From assembly GCA_946122785.1 (NCBI GenBank), contig CAMGYJ010000011.1:55850449-55914448 (forward strand): a DNA stretch of 64,000 nucleotides, read 5' to 3'. The first letter of the stretch is position 1. Every line of letters begins with the position of its first letter. Below are positions 11,903 to 25,093 of the stretch, in pieces. Under the pieces are notes generated by a model. It was given only the letters and a program-made list of their open reading frames with translations, was not told the DNA's origin and made no database searches. The DNA comes from Linum tenue. Its lineage: Eukaryota > Streptophyta > Magnoliopsida > Malpighiales > Linaceae. The position numbers and the translations under genes were made by a program.

Positions 11903-13355
11903 TTGATTCTACCTTTTTTCAGTGATGAGCCGATTGAATTCATAGTCGTAGATAGGCGGGGGAAAAAAGGAAACGAAAAAATTGATAATTCTTTTTGGGT
12001 CTCTTGCGTTGATTCTCCCCATTTACGGAGACACTGTAGCCTAGTTTCTTCCTTCGTTCTTGGGTTGTTGTTGTTGTTGTATTGTATGGATTCGTTGCGG
12101 TGAATATTGAAAAAGGAATAACGAAGTACAAATTCCTCCATTAGAGGAAGAATTTGGCAGTTCCAGTTTTCGTTTGGTATATTTCTGTGTTTTTTTCCCA
12201 CCGTTGAAGCTTCTGTGCGCTAACAGCTGGCCAACAGGGAAGAAAAAGACGCGAATGACCAGATCAACAGGCCAGCGGGGTAGCTTCTTGGGTTGACTGG
12301 TGTTAGGTAGCATATTGGGCCAAGTCCAGCAGACTTCCCACGGCTTGGGCCCTGTTTTGAGCTGCAGAGATATTTTAGGGCCCAGAGGTCCATTATAAAG
12401 ACGCTCCCAAACACTAGCTCAGCAGGCTAGCCCGGTAGGTGCTTTGAGTTGACTGGCCCAGAACTTATGCCCAACTCGGCCCCATTTTCAAGTTAAATAG
12501 ATATTTTTCTCAAGGGCCAAAGGCCGAGGCGGTAGATTCATTGCGGTTATTCATTTATAAGTTTTGTGGGATCGTATTGTACCGGCTAAGTTTACGAGTT
12601 GAAGATAAGTAGGCTCGAACGGCTGACATCCATGTTTATAGCGTCAAGCCTACAAAACGAGAGTGACATCAATCTATCTAACGAGCGGGAACACCAACAT
12701 TGGGCGTTGTGGAGTTTTGTACAATAAGGTCAAGTGAAGGAAGTCGTCTAAACCGTAATTTTATGCTTTAGGGGTTGATACATATGTGTTGCTCTCGACA
12801 TTCTTCATCTGGAGGGGTATGCTTATACTTCTCATATGAATTCTATCGTTCCTAAACGAATACAACAAGTTGAGATCACTATTCCGCAAGTTTAACATCC
12901 ACATAAAATCTTAATCTAGCTAGAACTACAAGTATAGGTTCCTTGAGACAATTCTTTGACGACCTAATCATATACGAATATCCAAGCTCGGACCTCCCTA
13001 TCGTACGTTCACCACAAACAACTAACTCGATACCATTAACTTTTTTTTGCCATAGAAGAACTATTACCATTTTAAGTTATTAATTAGTCGAAATGATAAA
13101 TTATAGTTGCTAGTTAGTGAATGAAACTACAAAATCAACCTTGCTAAAACTGACTCAACTCCCCCATTTGGCGGTAAGTAATGAGTAGTGGATTTTAGGT
13201 CAACCTTGCCAAAAAAAATAATCTCACATCTATGGGCCCAACGGATTTAGACCAGCCTCATTTTAGTCAATAAACATGGATTTGAGACATAATCCATCAT
13301 ATGTGGAATTTTGAGACAAAATCCCTCATCAAAATCCTACAAGCAAATGACCCCT
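11903..13355. other. 3' UTR of AGP gene and intergenic DNA
   Basis: The first few hundred bases are the likely 3' UTR. Around 12230-12520 two loosely similar segments share GGTTGACTGG or GAGTTGACTGG and GGGCC-rich words. No gene is seen. Confidence 0.35.
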
Positions 13356-13870
13356 TTGTTTTTTGGGTTATAGGTATAATATGCCCCTCTACTATGACGT
13401 TTTATCAAACATGTCCCTCTACTATTTTTTACATCAAACATGCCCTTGTACTTTGTAAAAATGATCAAACATGCCCTTTTGTTAAAATTTTCATTAAAAA
13501 ACCTTTAACCAAAGCCGAACTTTAGTTTGGGCGACACAAATGACTAAATACCCCTAATAAATTCACTTTATAATATTTTTGGTTCTTTTGTATAATCAAA
13601 TCATCCAAATAATTTCACTTTGAAAAGACCCAGGGAAATAAAACAGGGGACAAAACTGACATTTTCCCTCCCATTTGCCGATGTCGGGTCGTCTAAATCT
13701 CAATTCAACCATGATTGACGATTTTTTTTCAATGGAAATTTTAACAGAAGGGCATGTTTGATAACTTTTTCAAAGTACAGGGACATATTTGATGTAAAAA
13801 ATAGTACAGGGGCGTGCTTGATAAAACGTCATAGTTGAGGGGCATATTATACCTATAACCCTTGTTTTTT
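13356..13870. mobile_element. Mutator-like MITE with long TIRs
   Basis: A 497-bp element (13365-13861) whose two ends are inverted copies of about 133 bp, roughly 88% identical by eye, beginning GGGTTATAGGTATAATATGC. It is flanked by an exact 9-bp target duplication TTGTTTTTT (13356-13364 and 13862-13870). Long TIRs with a 9-bp duplication indicate a Mutator-family non-autonomous element. No coding sequence inside. Confidence 0.88.
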
Positions 13871-14323
13871 CATCCATTTGGAAAAGGTCTTAATCAACCA
13901 AATTTGTTTCTTAAGATTACAATCAACCAAAATCAATGCAAGAGAAGAAAAGGTCTAAACCCTAAATATAAAAAAGGCAGGAAAATAACAAAGCCCCGAC
14001 ATTATTTAAGGATCAAACTCATCAACACCACAAGAATCTGCAAGCCAAGGTGGCCGTTACCATGCCCTGCAATATTGAGAGAGTCGCCTCGTCTCTCTTT
14101 TTTGGGTTTTTTTGGCCCATCCCCAATTATCTACCATCCATATGGTTAGTTTTAGTTGGCAAAATTTGGCACATACGTTAGGCCACACATTTGCAAGACT
14201 AGTCTCTTGGGATTTTTCAGCTTCAAAATGGATTTGATATAAATGGGTTTAGAGTTGAAACTTTGAAACGAACAAGTCATGTGGCTGATCTTTCATATCA
14301 GACAAATAGCAAGTTTATTATTA

Positions 14324-14709
14324 GGGTAAATTACACATTTGGTCACTGAGATTACTAAATCGTGTCATATTTAGTCACTAGAAAAAATTTAATATCAATT
14401 TTGGTCACTCGAATTACTGACACAGGTCACATTTGGTCACTCTTCTGTAGTCTCTGTCCAACTCCGATCACTCGAATTATTGAAAAATGTCACATTTAGT
14501 CACTCGTATTACTGAAACATGTCACATTTAGTCACTCTCCCAAAAGTTTCCGTCCAACTACATTAATGGAGTTGGACGGAAATTGACGGGAGAGTGACTA
14601 AATTTGACCAGTTTCGATAATTCGAGTGACCAAAATTGATATTAATTTTTTCTAGTGACTAAACATGACACAATTTAATAATCTCAGTGACCAAATATGT
14701 CATTTACCC
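14324..14709. mobile_element. Inverted-repeat (foldback) element
   Basis: The ends are long inverted copies beginning GGGTAAATTACACATTTGG (left) and GGGTAAATGACATATTTGG (right, reverse complement). They continue for about 170 bp each with repeated GGTCACT / TAGTCACT words, nearly meeting in the middle. The structure suits a Mutator-like MITE, but the flanks (ttattatta and ttataatat) do not give a clean target duplication. Confidence 0.7.
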
Positions 14710-14998
14710 TTATAATATCTCGTTGTAAAAGAATGTCATGTGCAAGTTTTACTCGATTGATACGAATTGGTTTTACTTCGTTAATAATATGTGATTTGAT
14801 ATAAAATAGGCTATAAATCGTCGTTGCGGACGAAAAGTAAGACACTGAATACTCAATGAAACGATTATGTTTGAGTCGAGATTTATATATTGTACGTCAT
14901 ACTCCTGGAATAACGTATATTGTGGACAAATCGATGATGACATTTATATAATACTAAATAAATCGACTATAAAAGCAACTTCGATCAGACTTAGCACC

Positions 14999-15540
14999 TT
15001 TCGGACTCATCGTCCTCGTTGTGATTTGCCTTACCATCATCCAAGAAGAACGGGAAGAGGATTTGATGCAACTTGTTACTTCCAAACATTTTATGGCAAA
15101 GAAAAATGTCCGCTTTGGGCCTGTAGCCGCACTATTTTACTTTTGGGCGCATCGTATGATGACTTCCGGGGAGGCCACTCATCTATTTCACTCCAAAATA
15201 CGTCTTGTAAGATAAGGTTGGATGTTTTTTATGAATCATAAATCTCACTCGTGTTTTGTCAATGCTGAGTTTTTCCTAAGGTGTTGACATACACTCCTTT
15301 GGGACTCAATATCCTTGTTGAGTTTGGCCCCACCATCACCCAAGAGGGACGCAGAGAGACTGTGACACCACTTGTAATATCCGAACCTTTTTCTGACAAA
15401 AATATTTGATCGCTTGGGTCAAATGTCACATTGTTCTGCTTTTGGGCACATTATAATGACTTTCCCGAAAAAATCACTCATCTATTTCACTCCAAAACGC
15501 GTCTTGTCAATTAAGATTGGATGTTCCTTATTAATCATAG
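14999..15540 (+). repeat. Dispersed repeat, two tandem diverged copies
   Basis: Copy 1 (about 14999-15240) and copy 2 (about 15287-15540) share, in order, a GGACTCAATATCC-like start, CCATCACCCAAGAGGGA, CACTTGTAA, GAACCTTTTTCTGACAA (copy 2 and the 33.3-kb copy), TTTTGGGCACAT, a GACTTCC word, CACTCATCTATTTCACTCC and a GGATGTT...AATCATA tail. A third copy lies at about 33287-33560. It looks like a remnant of a repeat family common in plant intergenic DNA. The short frames it contains are not a convincing gene. Confidence 0.6.
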
Positions 15541-17696
15541 ATATCTCAACGTGTTTTATTAGGCTCTATGTGGTAAAAAAATAGTAGTGCAAAAAAAACT
15601 GTACTTAATTATTAAAATCCCAGGGAAATAAAAACAGCTCGATCCATTCCACATCTCAATTTTGCCACCGCAAAGTGGAGGTCCTTGGGACAACCGTAGA
15701 TGAGGTTAGCTAGATGCCAGAACGAAAGTCGAAAGTTGGAAGTCCTTGCCATCAACTTATATACTCGTGCCATTATCACCATCCCTACCAATCAAAGAAT
15801 TATTTATTTATTCCATTTATTTTCATTATTTTTGTTTATTTAATTCGCCACTAAACCAACAATTATTACTATTTCCGCAAATAATTGGTGATGCAATACA
15901 GAAATGATATTTTTCTTCAATTTTGTATTATTATTATTAAAATCCACTGATGTTGATTATATTTCCCATACTACAAACATGGCGTGACGATTTAAAAAGC
16001 ACCGCAATTATCTCATGTCCCAATTATATTGTCAATTGTGTAGTAAACGGAAATCATGTGAAATAGTAAACCGTTGATCTTGACTTAACATTTTGCTCCT
16101 TAAATTGGTTACTTCTTGTGTCCCTGTTGATCAGTTGTTCATTTAGATGTCAGTTGCGGAACTCCCAACAAACATAAGCCAAGGTCGACCCAATCGGATT
16201 ATAAAGTCAAAAGATGCTAACAAAACACGACAAACATCAGTATAGCGCCACTTTATATGGGTAGCTCAATTAACAATAGGATGAACCACACTCTATATTC
16301 CAATACACTTGTGAACAACAAGGGAAACTATTAGCACCCACGGAGAAGAGGTCCTCCTCATGGGAGGTTCAATCTCGCATCATGTTTGAGTTATCGGATC
16401 ACGATCACTAATGCATGGTTCAAACCTTTTTGAACACGGTTCACACCTCTTTGAACACAGTTCAAACGAGGACATTTGAATTCTGATGGTTTGGAACAAA
16501 CCGTATTAAATTGTCCATACTCTTACGAATGTTTAGTGAGAGCTCCATACTACGACTATGACTACTTGTAAAAAAATGGTAAACCCTTGATATATGCATC
16601 GAGATGTTGGTTCTATGAACTCTTGCATGTGTTGACCCTTCATTCTATTTATAACCATGTCGTGATAACTTAAGTGGCAGAAAGAATCGTCCCCTTCCTT
16701 GGACGTGGCTTCAAATGTTGGATGAGTGGCTCTTGCCCTCCCAATCACGTAGGTGCTTCTCTTGCTTTTTTCGAGGGCTCGGAGCAAAGCTTGTGTTGGT
16801 TTTCATCTCGTTCATACCAATCCTTACCTCATGATGCGACATGCCTTCATCTCACGTCGTACCACCTCTTGATAAGGAGGCTACACCCCACTCAATTCTT
16901 ACTATTGTCGATTGTATCTACATGGTCTGTATGGTGAGCCAAGTTTGACATCCGCAAGACTTAGCTTTATAACAGAACATGATTGACCATACAAACACCT
17001 TGTATATAAATTAATATGATATTAGGGCGAGGTTGGAGAAAATTATTTGGACCATTGTTTCGTTGAATTCAACAATAAGTTATATTTTCTTTTTGCAGCT
17101 TTTTTATCGTAGATTTAGATTCAGATATATATTTCTACCAAAAAAAAAAGATATTGCATATATCTAAAATCCAGAGTATCAAATCTCATATAGTCCAAGA
17201 GGTTTAATATTTTGATTTGTGAGATTTTTTTCTCCAACCTTATCTCTTTCTTTATTTTTATCCCACTAAATATCCTTACTAATAAATTTTTAATATTTTT
17301 TTGGTCACCATGATTCTTTTAGTTAAGGAAAACATATCATTTGATAAAAGAATAGAATTTTCATATTTTATTGAATTTTAGTTATCGTATTTACTATTTA
17401 CCAAACATGAAAATTGTAAAATATTTTGTAACAATTTAAAGAGTTAATTTTTGTTACTTTACACAGTTTATAGATTTAAACTCCAATTTTTTCGAACGAC
17501 CCTTCATACTTTCCAAATGTAAACAATTCCTCAGTCCTCACATTATAAATCCTTCTTTAAAGCCAGACACCCATAAACGAGGAATTATTGAGCAGATTTT
17601 ATTTTATAAACTAGATCTCCAATAAAGAGATTTACCATATCATATATTATAAGAAAGAAATAAAAGAACATTTTGGATTTAACAACCCAGAAAAAC
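15541..17696. other. Intergenic, AT-rich
   Basis: No gene found. Several short frames near 16530-16940 lack any recognisable motif. From 17040 to 17690 the DNA is strongly AT-rich. Confidence 0.35.
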
Positions 17697-17867
17697 CATA
17701 GTCCATGAAACCGTACCGGAAAAGTAAGCGGTAGGATATTTTATGGCAAAACCGTGGTTTAAACGTAGTTCAACCTTTAATACCGTTAAATACCGCCTAC
17801 CGGTTTAGCCTCCAATACTGGTATTTTGTGGTTGAACCACTGGTACGATACGGTTTCATGGACCATG
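17697..17867. mobile_element. hAT-like MITE
   Basis: A 171-bp element with terminal inverted repeats CATAGTCCATGAAACCGTA (left) and CATGGTCCATGAAACCGTA (right, reverse complement). It is flanked by an exact 8-bp duplication AGAAAAAC at 17689-17696 and 17868-17875, as produced by hAT transposases. No coding capacity. Confidence 0.75.
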
Positions 17868-17875
17868 AGAAAAAC

Positions 17876-19709
17876 CCGAGAACTATTCGAGCTGGATGTT
17901 CAATGGTAGGTTTTGCGGGCCGCGGGCCGGATCGCATACGAACGACGCCCACGGTAAACCATCTACACCATCAGAATCGCGACCGTACACGTTGTCTCGT
18001 GCTAAAATGCGCCGCGAAAGCGCACTTAGGATACCGTGCACCGTCCGTCTTCCCCTTGGCCCTTGCCCACACCCTCCCCTCGCTCTCTCTCCGTACACAC
18101 ACACAGTCACAAAAACACAAAGCCATCATTTTTTTGGCCATGTTTAATACAAAAATGTTGGGTTAGTTTACACAATTACGATACCAATCCATACTTACAC
18201 ACCACCACCATCACCAAGTCACCCACCACCCAATCCCTTTTCTCTCTTTTATAGCTACTTCTTCTTCTTCATCGAAACGAAAAAGAAAAAGAAGGGAGAC
18301 CCGATAAAGAAAGAAACAACAAAATACCAATCCTCTTCTTCTTCTTTCATTGTTCACCCAGTTCCCAGTTCTGCTTTTTTTTTTTTGTTGCTCCATCCGT
18401 AGCTTGTTCTATCCGTCCAGATTCTCTTGTGTTGTGTGTTGTTTGATCGGTTGTTCTATGTGTGCTGGTGGGGGTGGAAAATATCGGATTCCCTTGTTGG
18501 AAAGGTGCGTTCTTTTGTTTACCCTTTTGGCCCCTACCATCGTTTAATCTTCCATTTCTCTGTTGATGGGATGGGATGGGTTTTGGTCGCGAACACTTTC
18601 CCGATGGAAGTTGAGGAGGGAACGAGGTGGAAGAGGAAGACTTGGGTTCGCTCGATTTCGGGCATTTCGGTGGTAGTTTGGCCGATGATGCATTGATGAG
18701 GGTGAATCTGCATGTGGGCAGATGATCGCGTTGTTGGGTTTCTGTGGGTGCGATGATATGAAATGAGCTTTTGGTGTGGCATTTTGGGGATGATCGTCTG
18801 TATTTAGACATGTTCAATCAATTTGTGTGTCGGTCTCGCCCTTTTTAAGAGCTGATGCCGTTGTTGAAGGATCGTGCGAATCTCTGAGCTAAACTGATTG
18901 TTGACGCTTTTGATTTAGCTGGTTTCATGTGTTCTTTCATGCTCTGATGGTTTGCTTGCTGGCTCTGTGTGTTTGATTTTCATGATCGGGTTTCAGTTTT
19001 GCTGTTGTTGGTTGATTGGGGAAATCTGGATATGATCTTGGGTCTTTCTGCGATCGTTCAATTGGGATCAATTGAGTTGGCACTATGTGTTTCAGTTAGA
19101 TGATTCTCATTATCTTGTGTGTGGCCTGAATGTGTAAATTGGGTGTCACTGGTTAGGAAGCTAGGCTACTCACAATGTAGGTTGCAACACATTGGTACTT
19201 ATAGGGTTAGAATCCTTAGGTTGATTATTTGGTTGGCAGATCATTGGTTTTATGCAATCCAGTCTTAATTAGTGTAGTGATTTCGATAGGAGGCGTTCAT
19301 TGAAGAGTGACTGCCAAGTGGCACATTTTGAATGAAATTTCAATGGTTGATGTGCCTCATGCTGTTGTTTCTCTTCGATGAGTTGTTGTTCGTTGTCGTT
19401 TGTACGCTGGTTATCCACGTGTACAGATTTTCAGACGATTTGTGAGTAGAGAAATTGATCTAGTTTGTTAACTTTTACAGGGTGAAGCTAAGGAGTGCCA
19501 GCTTTTTGATTAAATCACTTTCCAACTGGAACTAAGGTTCTTGGTAAGAAGAGTTGTTTTTTCCTGCTTCATCTCATTGTTGTTTTCCTCTGTACATATG
19601 ATTTCTCATAATTGCCTGTCTTACTTTTCCTTTTAGGCTATTGTTATTTATTGTTTCATTGTTCTGGAGGATAGAGATATAAAGTGCTTGGCTTTTGCAT
19701 GGGAAAAGA
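17876..19709 (+). other. Promoter and spliced 5' leader of the MUT9-like kinase gene
   Basis: GC-rich promoter-like DNA at 17900-18100 is followed by CT/TTC-rich leader sequence (18180-18400). No coding frame is seen up to the start codon at 19710, so the leader is probably split by a long 5' UTR intron. A possible donor lies near 18505 (gtgcgttc) and possible acceptors near 19481 (ttttacag). The splice sites are guesses. Confidence 0.4.
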
Positions 19710-22700
19710 ATGCCAGATTTGCAAGTTGGAGTTCGGCGATCACAGAGGGTCAGAAATAACCAGAACCCTTCTGGTGTAGTTGCTACGGCGACACGTGGTG
19801 GTAGGAGAGGTACTGTGCTCCCCTGGTGCTGACTTATTATCAAGTAAGACATTTATAGAAATATGAAAATATCTTAATTGTTTTTTTTGTTTTGTTTTCT
19901 TTGTCTTTATGAAGGACGTGGCAGAGGAAGGGGCTGCAGAGTGATGAATCACAACGATAATGGCAAGCTTTTGGGTCACGTTCGCCCAGGTTTGGAAATG
20001 CCAGTTAGGCAACCAGTTGAGAGAAGTGCTGAAAAATTGGTCGTTGGTGAAGAGGAAGGCAGCACAAGTCCTCTACCTGAACGGGTACTGATTTTCTTAG
20101 CCAGACTGTGGCAGTGCCTTAACCTTGTTCTGTTATTTCGAGCCTGGTCAAATGCAGGTAGTATAAGCTGATTGCTGTAGTGTCTAGTATTCAACTAAGG
20201 TACACTGGAAATTTAGGATGGAGAAAATTTACATATTGGGAAGTTAATATAAAATGTTACATTCGTGTTCCTCTTGATATTGTTTAGGTGATATAAAGTA
20301 TCTTTCCCTTTTACTCTTCTTCAATAGGTGAAACTTGGGAACTCTCCGGTGTACAAGATAGACAGAAAGCTTGGGAAAGGAGGCTTTGGGCAAGTTTATG
20401 TTGGAAGAAGGGTGTCGGGCGGCGCTGGGCGCTCAGGCCCTGATGCTTATGAGGTTTGTCCCTTAATCACTTTATCAATTCACACACATTCTTTTCTCAC
20501 TTAGCTTTGTACCTGATGACCTTTGTTGCCTTTATGTTTCTTGTTGTCTCATTTCTTCTCCAAATTTTGTAGCTTGCTTTGAAATTTGAGCACAAGAATA
20601 GTAAAGGATGCAATTATGGTCCTCCCTATGAGTGGCAAGTTTATAGGTATGATTTATGAGGGGTTCAGTTGAATATATGGTTTAACTTAACATTCTATGT
20701 CCTAACAATCATCCTTTTTTGGTATTAATTCTTTTGAAGCACCCTCAATGGTTGTTATGGGCTTCCCTTAGTCCATTACAAAGGCCAACAAGGAGATTAC
20801 TATATCCTCGTAAGGACACAAACTCTCTCTATAATTATCTGAAACTTTCCTCTGATGCTTACATCAGTATTTCTGTCTCTTTTTCTGGAACTTTTGTTTT
20901 CTTCAGGTAATGGACATGCTTGGGCCGAGCCTGTGGGATGTTTGGAACTCTAACAATCAAATGTACTTGATATATCTATTTCCTTTTTGGCGCTACCTTC
21001 CTTCAGATTTTGTTGTTGTTGTTCATAGAGACATTTATAACGATGAATGATACAGTCTTATGCTTAACTGCAAAATGCATATGATGCAGGCTTTCTGAAC
21101 AGATGGTTGCTTGTATAGCAGTGGAGTCAATATCCATTTTAGAACAGCTGCACTCAAGAGGGTATTGTGAAATCATCAATTTCTGTCCCTTTTTTTTTAC
21201 CATACCGGATAGTATGTAATGCATTTCGTATTGTTCCTTAGCTTTGTGCACGGAGATGTTAAGCCAGAGAACTTTTTGCTCGGTCAGCCTGGAACACCTG
21301 AGGAGAAGAAATTGTATCTAATCGATCTCGGTTTGGGTATGTGTCCGTCTCTTAAATTTTTAACTCGGGATCTATGAACCTCCACCTTTCTTAATGGGAG
21401 AACTGACACTGTAACAATAATGCTACTATCCATTTCAGCTTCAAGGTGGAAGGATTCAGCATCTGGTCGTCATGTGGATTATGACCAAAAGCCTGATGTT
21501 TTTAGGTGATCACCTCTGATGTTTCATGTCTCTTGCACTAATGAATGATCATGATTAATGAGAAATTCCAGTTTTTGTTTCCGGAACTTATGATATCGAG
21601 TTATGGCAGCAGTTTGTCATGGAACTGCTCTTTTATATATTTTGAGATTTCTGAGAATTCTTCAAGAATATATTCATACATAAGTGGACCACCTTCAGCA
21701 TTCTGTCTGAGAAATTTGAATATCTGCACTCTTCTTTGCTTTTAGCAATGATCTCTGGATGGAATCTCTCTAAAGTTTGGATATTTGTTCTCTTCTTTGA
21801 TTTTAGCACATGGCTATGCTTCTTTTAGTGTTACTCTCCTCTGAAAACTTGGGCTGAAGTGAGGGTCAATTTTCCTGTTGGCCCTGTACTGTTACTTAGT
21901 TAACATCCAGAAAGAAGATTGTGTTGTCTGCGTCTAATTGATTTTCCTTCCCCCCGTCATACGTTTGTGGGTTCCTAATACCCAATAACTGCATTTCTCC
22001 CTAATTTATGCAATAACCATACTTATGTTACCTTTTACAGAGGCACCGTGCGCTATGCTAGTGTACATGCACATTTGGGTAGGACAGGGAGCCGTAGGGA
22101 TGACCTTGAGTCCCTAGCTTACACCTTAGTATTCCTTCTTAGGGGAAAGCTTCCATGGCAAGGCTACGTGGTAACTATACATTCCACAAAAATCTCCATA
22201 TCTAGCTTTTTCTTATTCTGCTAAAACGTGATCGTTTGGTTGTGATGCAGGGTGAAAATAAAGGATTTCTTGTCTGTAAGAAGAAGATGGCTACTTCTCC
22301 TGAGATGCTGTGTTGCTTGTGCCCTCCTCCTTTTCAACATTTTCTTGAAATGGTCACCAATATGAAATTTGACGAAGAACCAAATTACTCAAAGCTCATA
22401 TCCATTTTTGATAACAGTATAGGCTCCAATGTCTTGCTACGGCCAATTCTAACTGATGGGGCCATAAAGGTTGTTTATTGGTTGCTTAATTGGTATTACT
22501 GTCGTTTTGCTTTAAGTGGTCTTCAGTTTCTAAATTATGCTTTTGGTCTTTAATGTGCTTTAGGCTGGCCAAAAGAGGGGAAGGTCTCTTGTTGACTTGG
22601 GAGACGAGGGCCAACCGAAAAAGAAAATTAGGCTCGGGACCCCTGCCACACAGTGGATTTCAGTATACAATTGTAGAAATTCAATGAAGCAGAGGTATGT

Positions 22701-24754
22701 GATGCAAATAATACAATAATTCAAATCATACTGAGGCTGTACATCCTCACACGGTGGTATTGTGAGCATATACAATAATACAAATAATTCTTATGTGCTG
22801 GTTGTGAATTATGATCTAGTATATCTGATTAATATTTTTTTTTTGTTTACATGGGTGCTATTTCATCCCAGTCACTCGCTTTTTGCATCATTTAGCCTAT
22901 TAGAGCACCTATTTCTGCCATGGATTTTGAGTCTTAAACACCAATTTGTTGGATTTCTAATCCGGTGATGGGAACTCTTGACATGCAGGTATCATTATAA
23001 TGTTGTAGATTCAAGGCTTGGGCAGCATGTTGACAAAGGAAGGGAAGATGGTCTATTCATTAGCTGCATCGCTTCATCTGCCAATTTGTGGGCAGTTGTC
23101 ATGGATGCAGGAACTGGGTTCAGTGCCCAGGTTTATGAATTATCTCCCATTTTCTTGCCCAAGGTTGGTATTCTTCACTTTTCTGGAATACATATGGAAG
23201 TCCTTTCTTAGCCAGCAACGTTTTCATGCTTTGTTATTTTCTTATTATCTCATCAGGAGTGGATAATGGAGCAGTGGGACAAGAACTTTTACATAACTTC
23301 TATAGCTGGGACAACTAATGGAAGTTCGTTGGTGGTTATGTCAAAGGGTATAGATATATTTTAACAAAATGTTTGTAAAATCTTTTCAATATTTTTTCGT
23401 TTGTTTGATCAATCTAGCTGCTCCAGTATTTTGACGTGGGAAACTCTTTTTCTTTAATGATCTTGAAGGATTTTGATTGATTGGGGGCTTGCTGAACTTA
23501 GACAGACTGGACTAGGCTAGCTGAGGGTTGAGGGCTTGTATTATTGAAGGAATTTGCCCTGATTTTGAAGTCTATGATTTTCATGAACAAAGTTTGATGG
23601 CTTCTGAACTAGGCGAGATTGGATTAGGCAAACCCTACTCAAAGATGTGCCTTAGTTCACTATAGTTGGTTTCAGAAGGATGCTGTTCTAGCTCTTTCCT
23701 ACTAGAATAGTGATGTTTCCTATGACGGGTGGCAAGTTTTGATTTTTTAAGAGTTTCCCGATGAAGCAAAAGTAGTATGGGTGTGGAAACATGCCCGTGC
23801 AGTAGAAGATCATGAACAGTGCGTGATGAGGAAACAATAGTTTCCTTACTATACAGTTTTAAAAGTATTGAGTGTATTCAACCAACAGCTTATACACATT
23901 TCACTTACCCTTGAGTTCGTATTGGTTAATATGATAATTGTTTTCGTAGAGCTTTTTGCTTAGTAAATCTGACATTTTCTTTCTTTGTTTTTGTAGGGAC
24001 TGCATATACACAGCAATCCTACAAAGTTAGTGATGTATTTCCTTTTAAATGGATCAATAAAAAATGGAAAGAAGGATTCTCTGTTACCTCAATGACAACT
24101 GCAGGCAGTAAGTGGGGGATTGTCATGTCCAGGAATGCAGGTTATCCAAACCAGGTTGGGCTAATGATCTTACCACACTCCTTGATACATCTATTTGTGA
24201 AGGAATATCCGAATATGGATCAAAATGCTTATACGTTGCCTCCCTGCTCTCTCTCAACTAGGTGGTTGAACTCGATTTCCTTTACCCTAGTGAAGGGATC
24301 CATAGAAGATGGGAGAATGGATACCGAATTACTGCAGCAGCAGCCACAGCCGACCAGGCTGCGTTCATACTTAGTACCCCCAAGAAGAAAACACCAGAAG
24401 TTGCTCAAGAAACCTTGAGAACGTCTGCTTTTCCTAGTACCCACGTTAAGGTAAACCAAAAAGTTTTAGGCTTTTCTGCTCTCATGCTCCTATGTGAAAT
24501 AAATAAACTCTCCTTATTGATTTATCCTTGGAAAACAAACCCTTTGGCTTGCTAGGCTGTTAGGCTATCAACCAATTGATTCATCTCTTCTATCTTTCGT
24601 TTTCCTTGCTGTTGTTTTCATCTAATTCACAATAAATTTGGTCTACTGTCTAAGAAGGAAGGGTTGTGATTTTTTTCTTGTGTGATGATGATAGGATAAA
24701 TGGTCAAAGAATCTGTATATTGCCTCAATATGCTACGGAAGAACGGTATCCTAA
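19710..24754 (+). CDS. MUT9-like / casein-kinase-1-like protein kinase (HD16-like)
   Basis: Seventeen coding exons: 19710-19809, 19915-20084, 20328-20453, 20573-20646, 20740-20809, 20907-20962, 21090-21161, 21242-21336, 21439-21505, 22041-22170, 22251-22469, 22564-22694, 22989-23163, 23257-23347, 23997-24154, 24262-24450, 24695-24754. They give 660 residues with every phase consistent. A basic, Gly/Arg-rich N-terminus precedes the kinase domain: Gly loop GKGGFG (106-111), Lys136 in LALKFEHK, catalytic HGDVKPEN (Asp228) and DLG (251-253) replacing DFG, as in the CK1 group. A long C-terminal domain ([41 protein letters not shown]) is typical of the plant MLK/PPK family. Known members are nuclear Ser/Thr kinases that phosphorylate histone H3 and photoreceptors and affect light signalling and flowering. 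The overlapping upstream ATG at 19699 leads to an early stop. Confidence 0.93.
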
Positions 24755-25055
24755 AGCTTCCGACTGGTTGGAGGAGGCCGCCTGTCTCCCAATCCAGAAT
24801 CAGGTACTCAATCTCTCATCTCTCTTTCTGTCGCAAAGCCCGCGGCTAATGAATGTACTGAGCGTTTTTACATATTTGGGGGCGGAAATAGCTGACACTC
24901 TCTGTTCTAACCTAATATAGGTTGTTGGGTTCACTTCTTAGCACTGGTGTATTGCCTGCCTAAGAGTCCTGGGGGAAGGAGCAAGAGTAATATCAGTATG
25001 GCTAGAGAATTCTGTTTTTGGTTGTTGTAGAGGGGTTACCATATCCATCAATGAT

Positions 25056-25093
25056 GAAGAAGAAGAAGAAGAAGAAGAAGAAGAAGAAGAAGA
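25056..25093 (+). repeat. (GAA)n microsatellite
   Basis: About twelve GAA units, non-coding, in or just after the 3' UTR of the kinase gene. Confidence 0.9.

Noticed and set aside
14867..15241. 124-residue plus-strand frame
   Set aside because: Falls within a dispersed repeat whose other copies do not keep the frame open.
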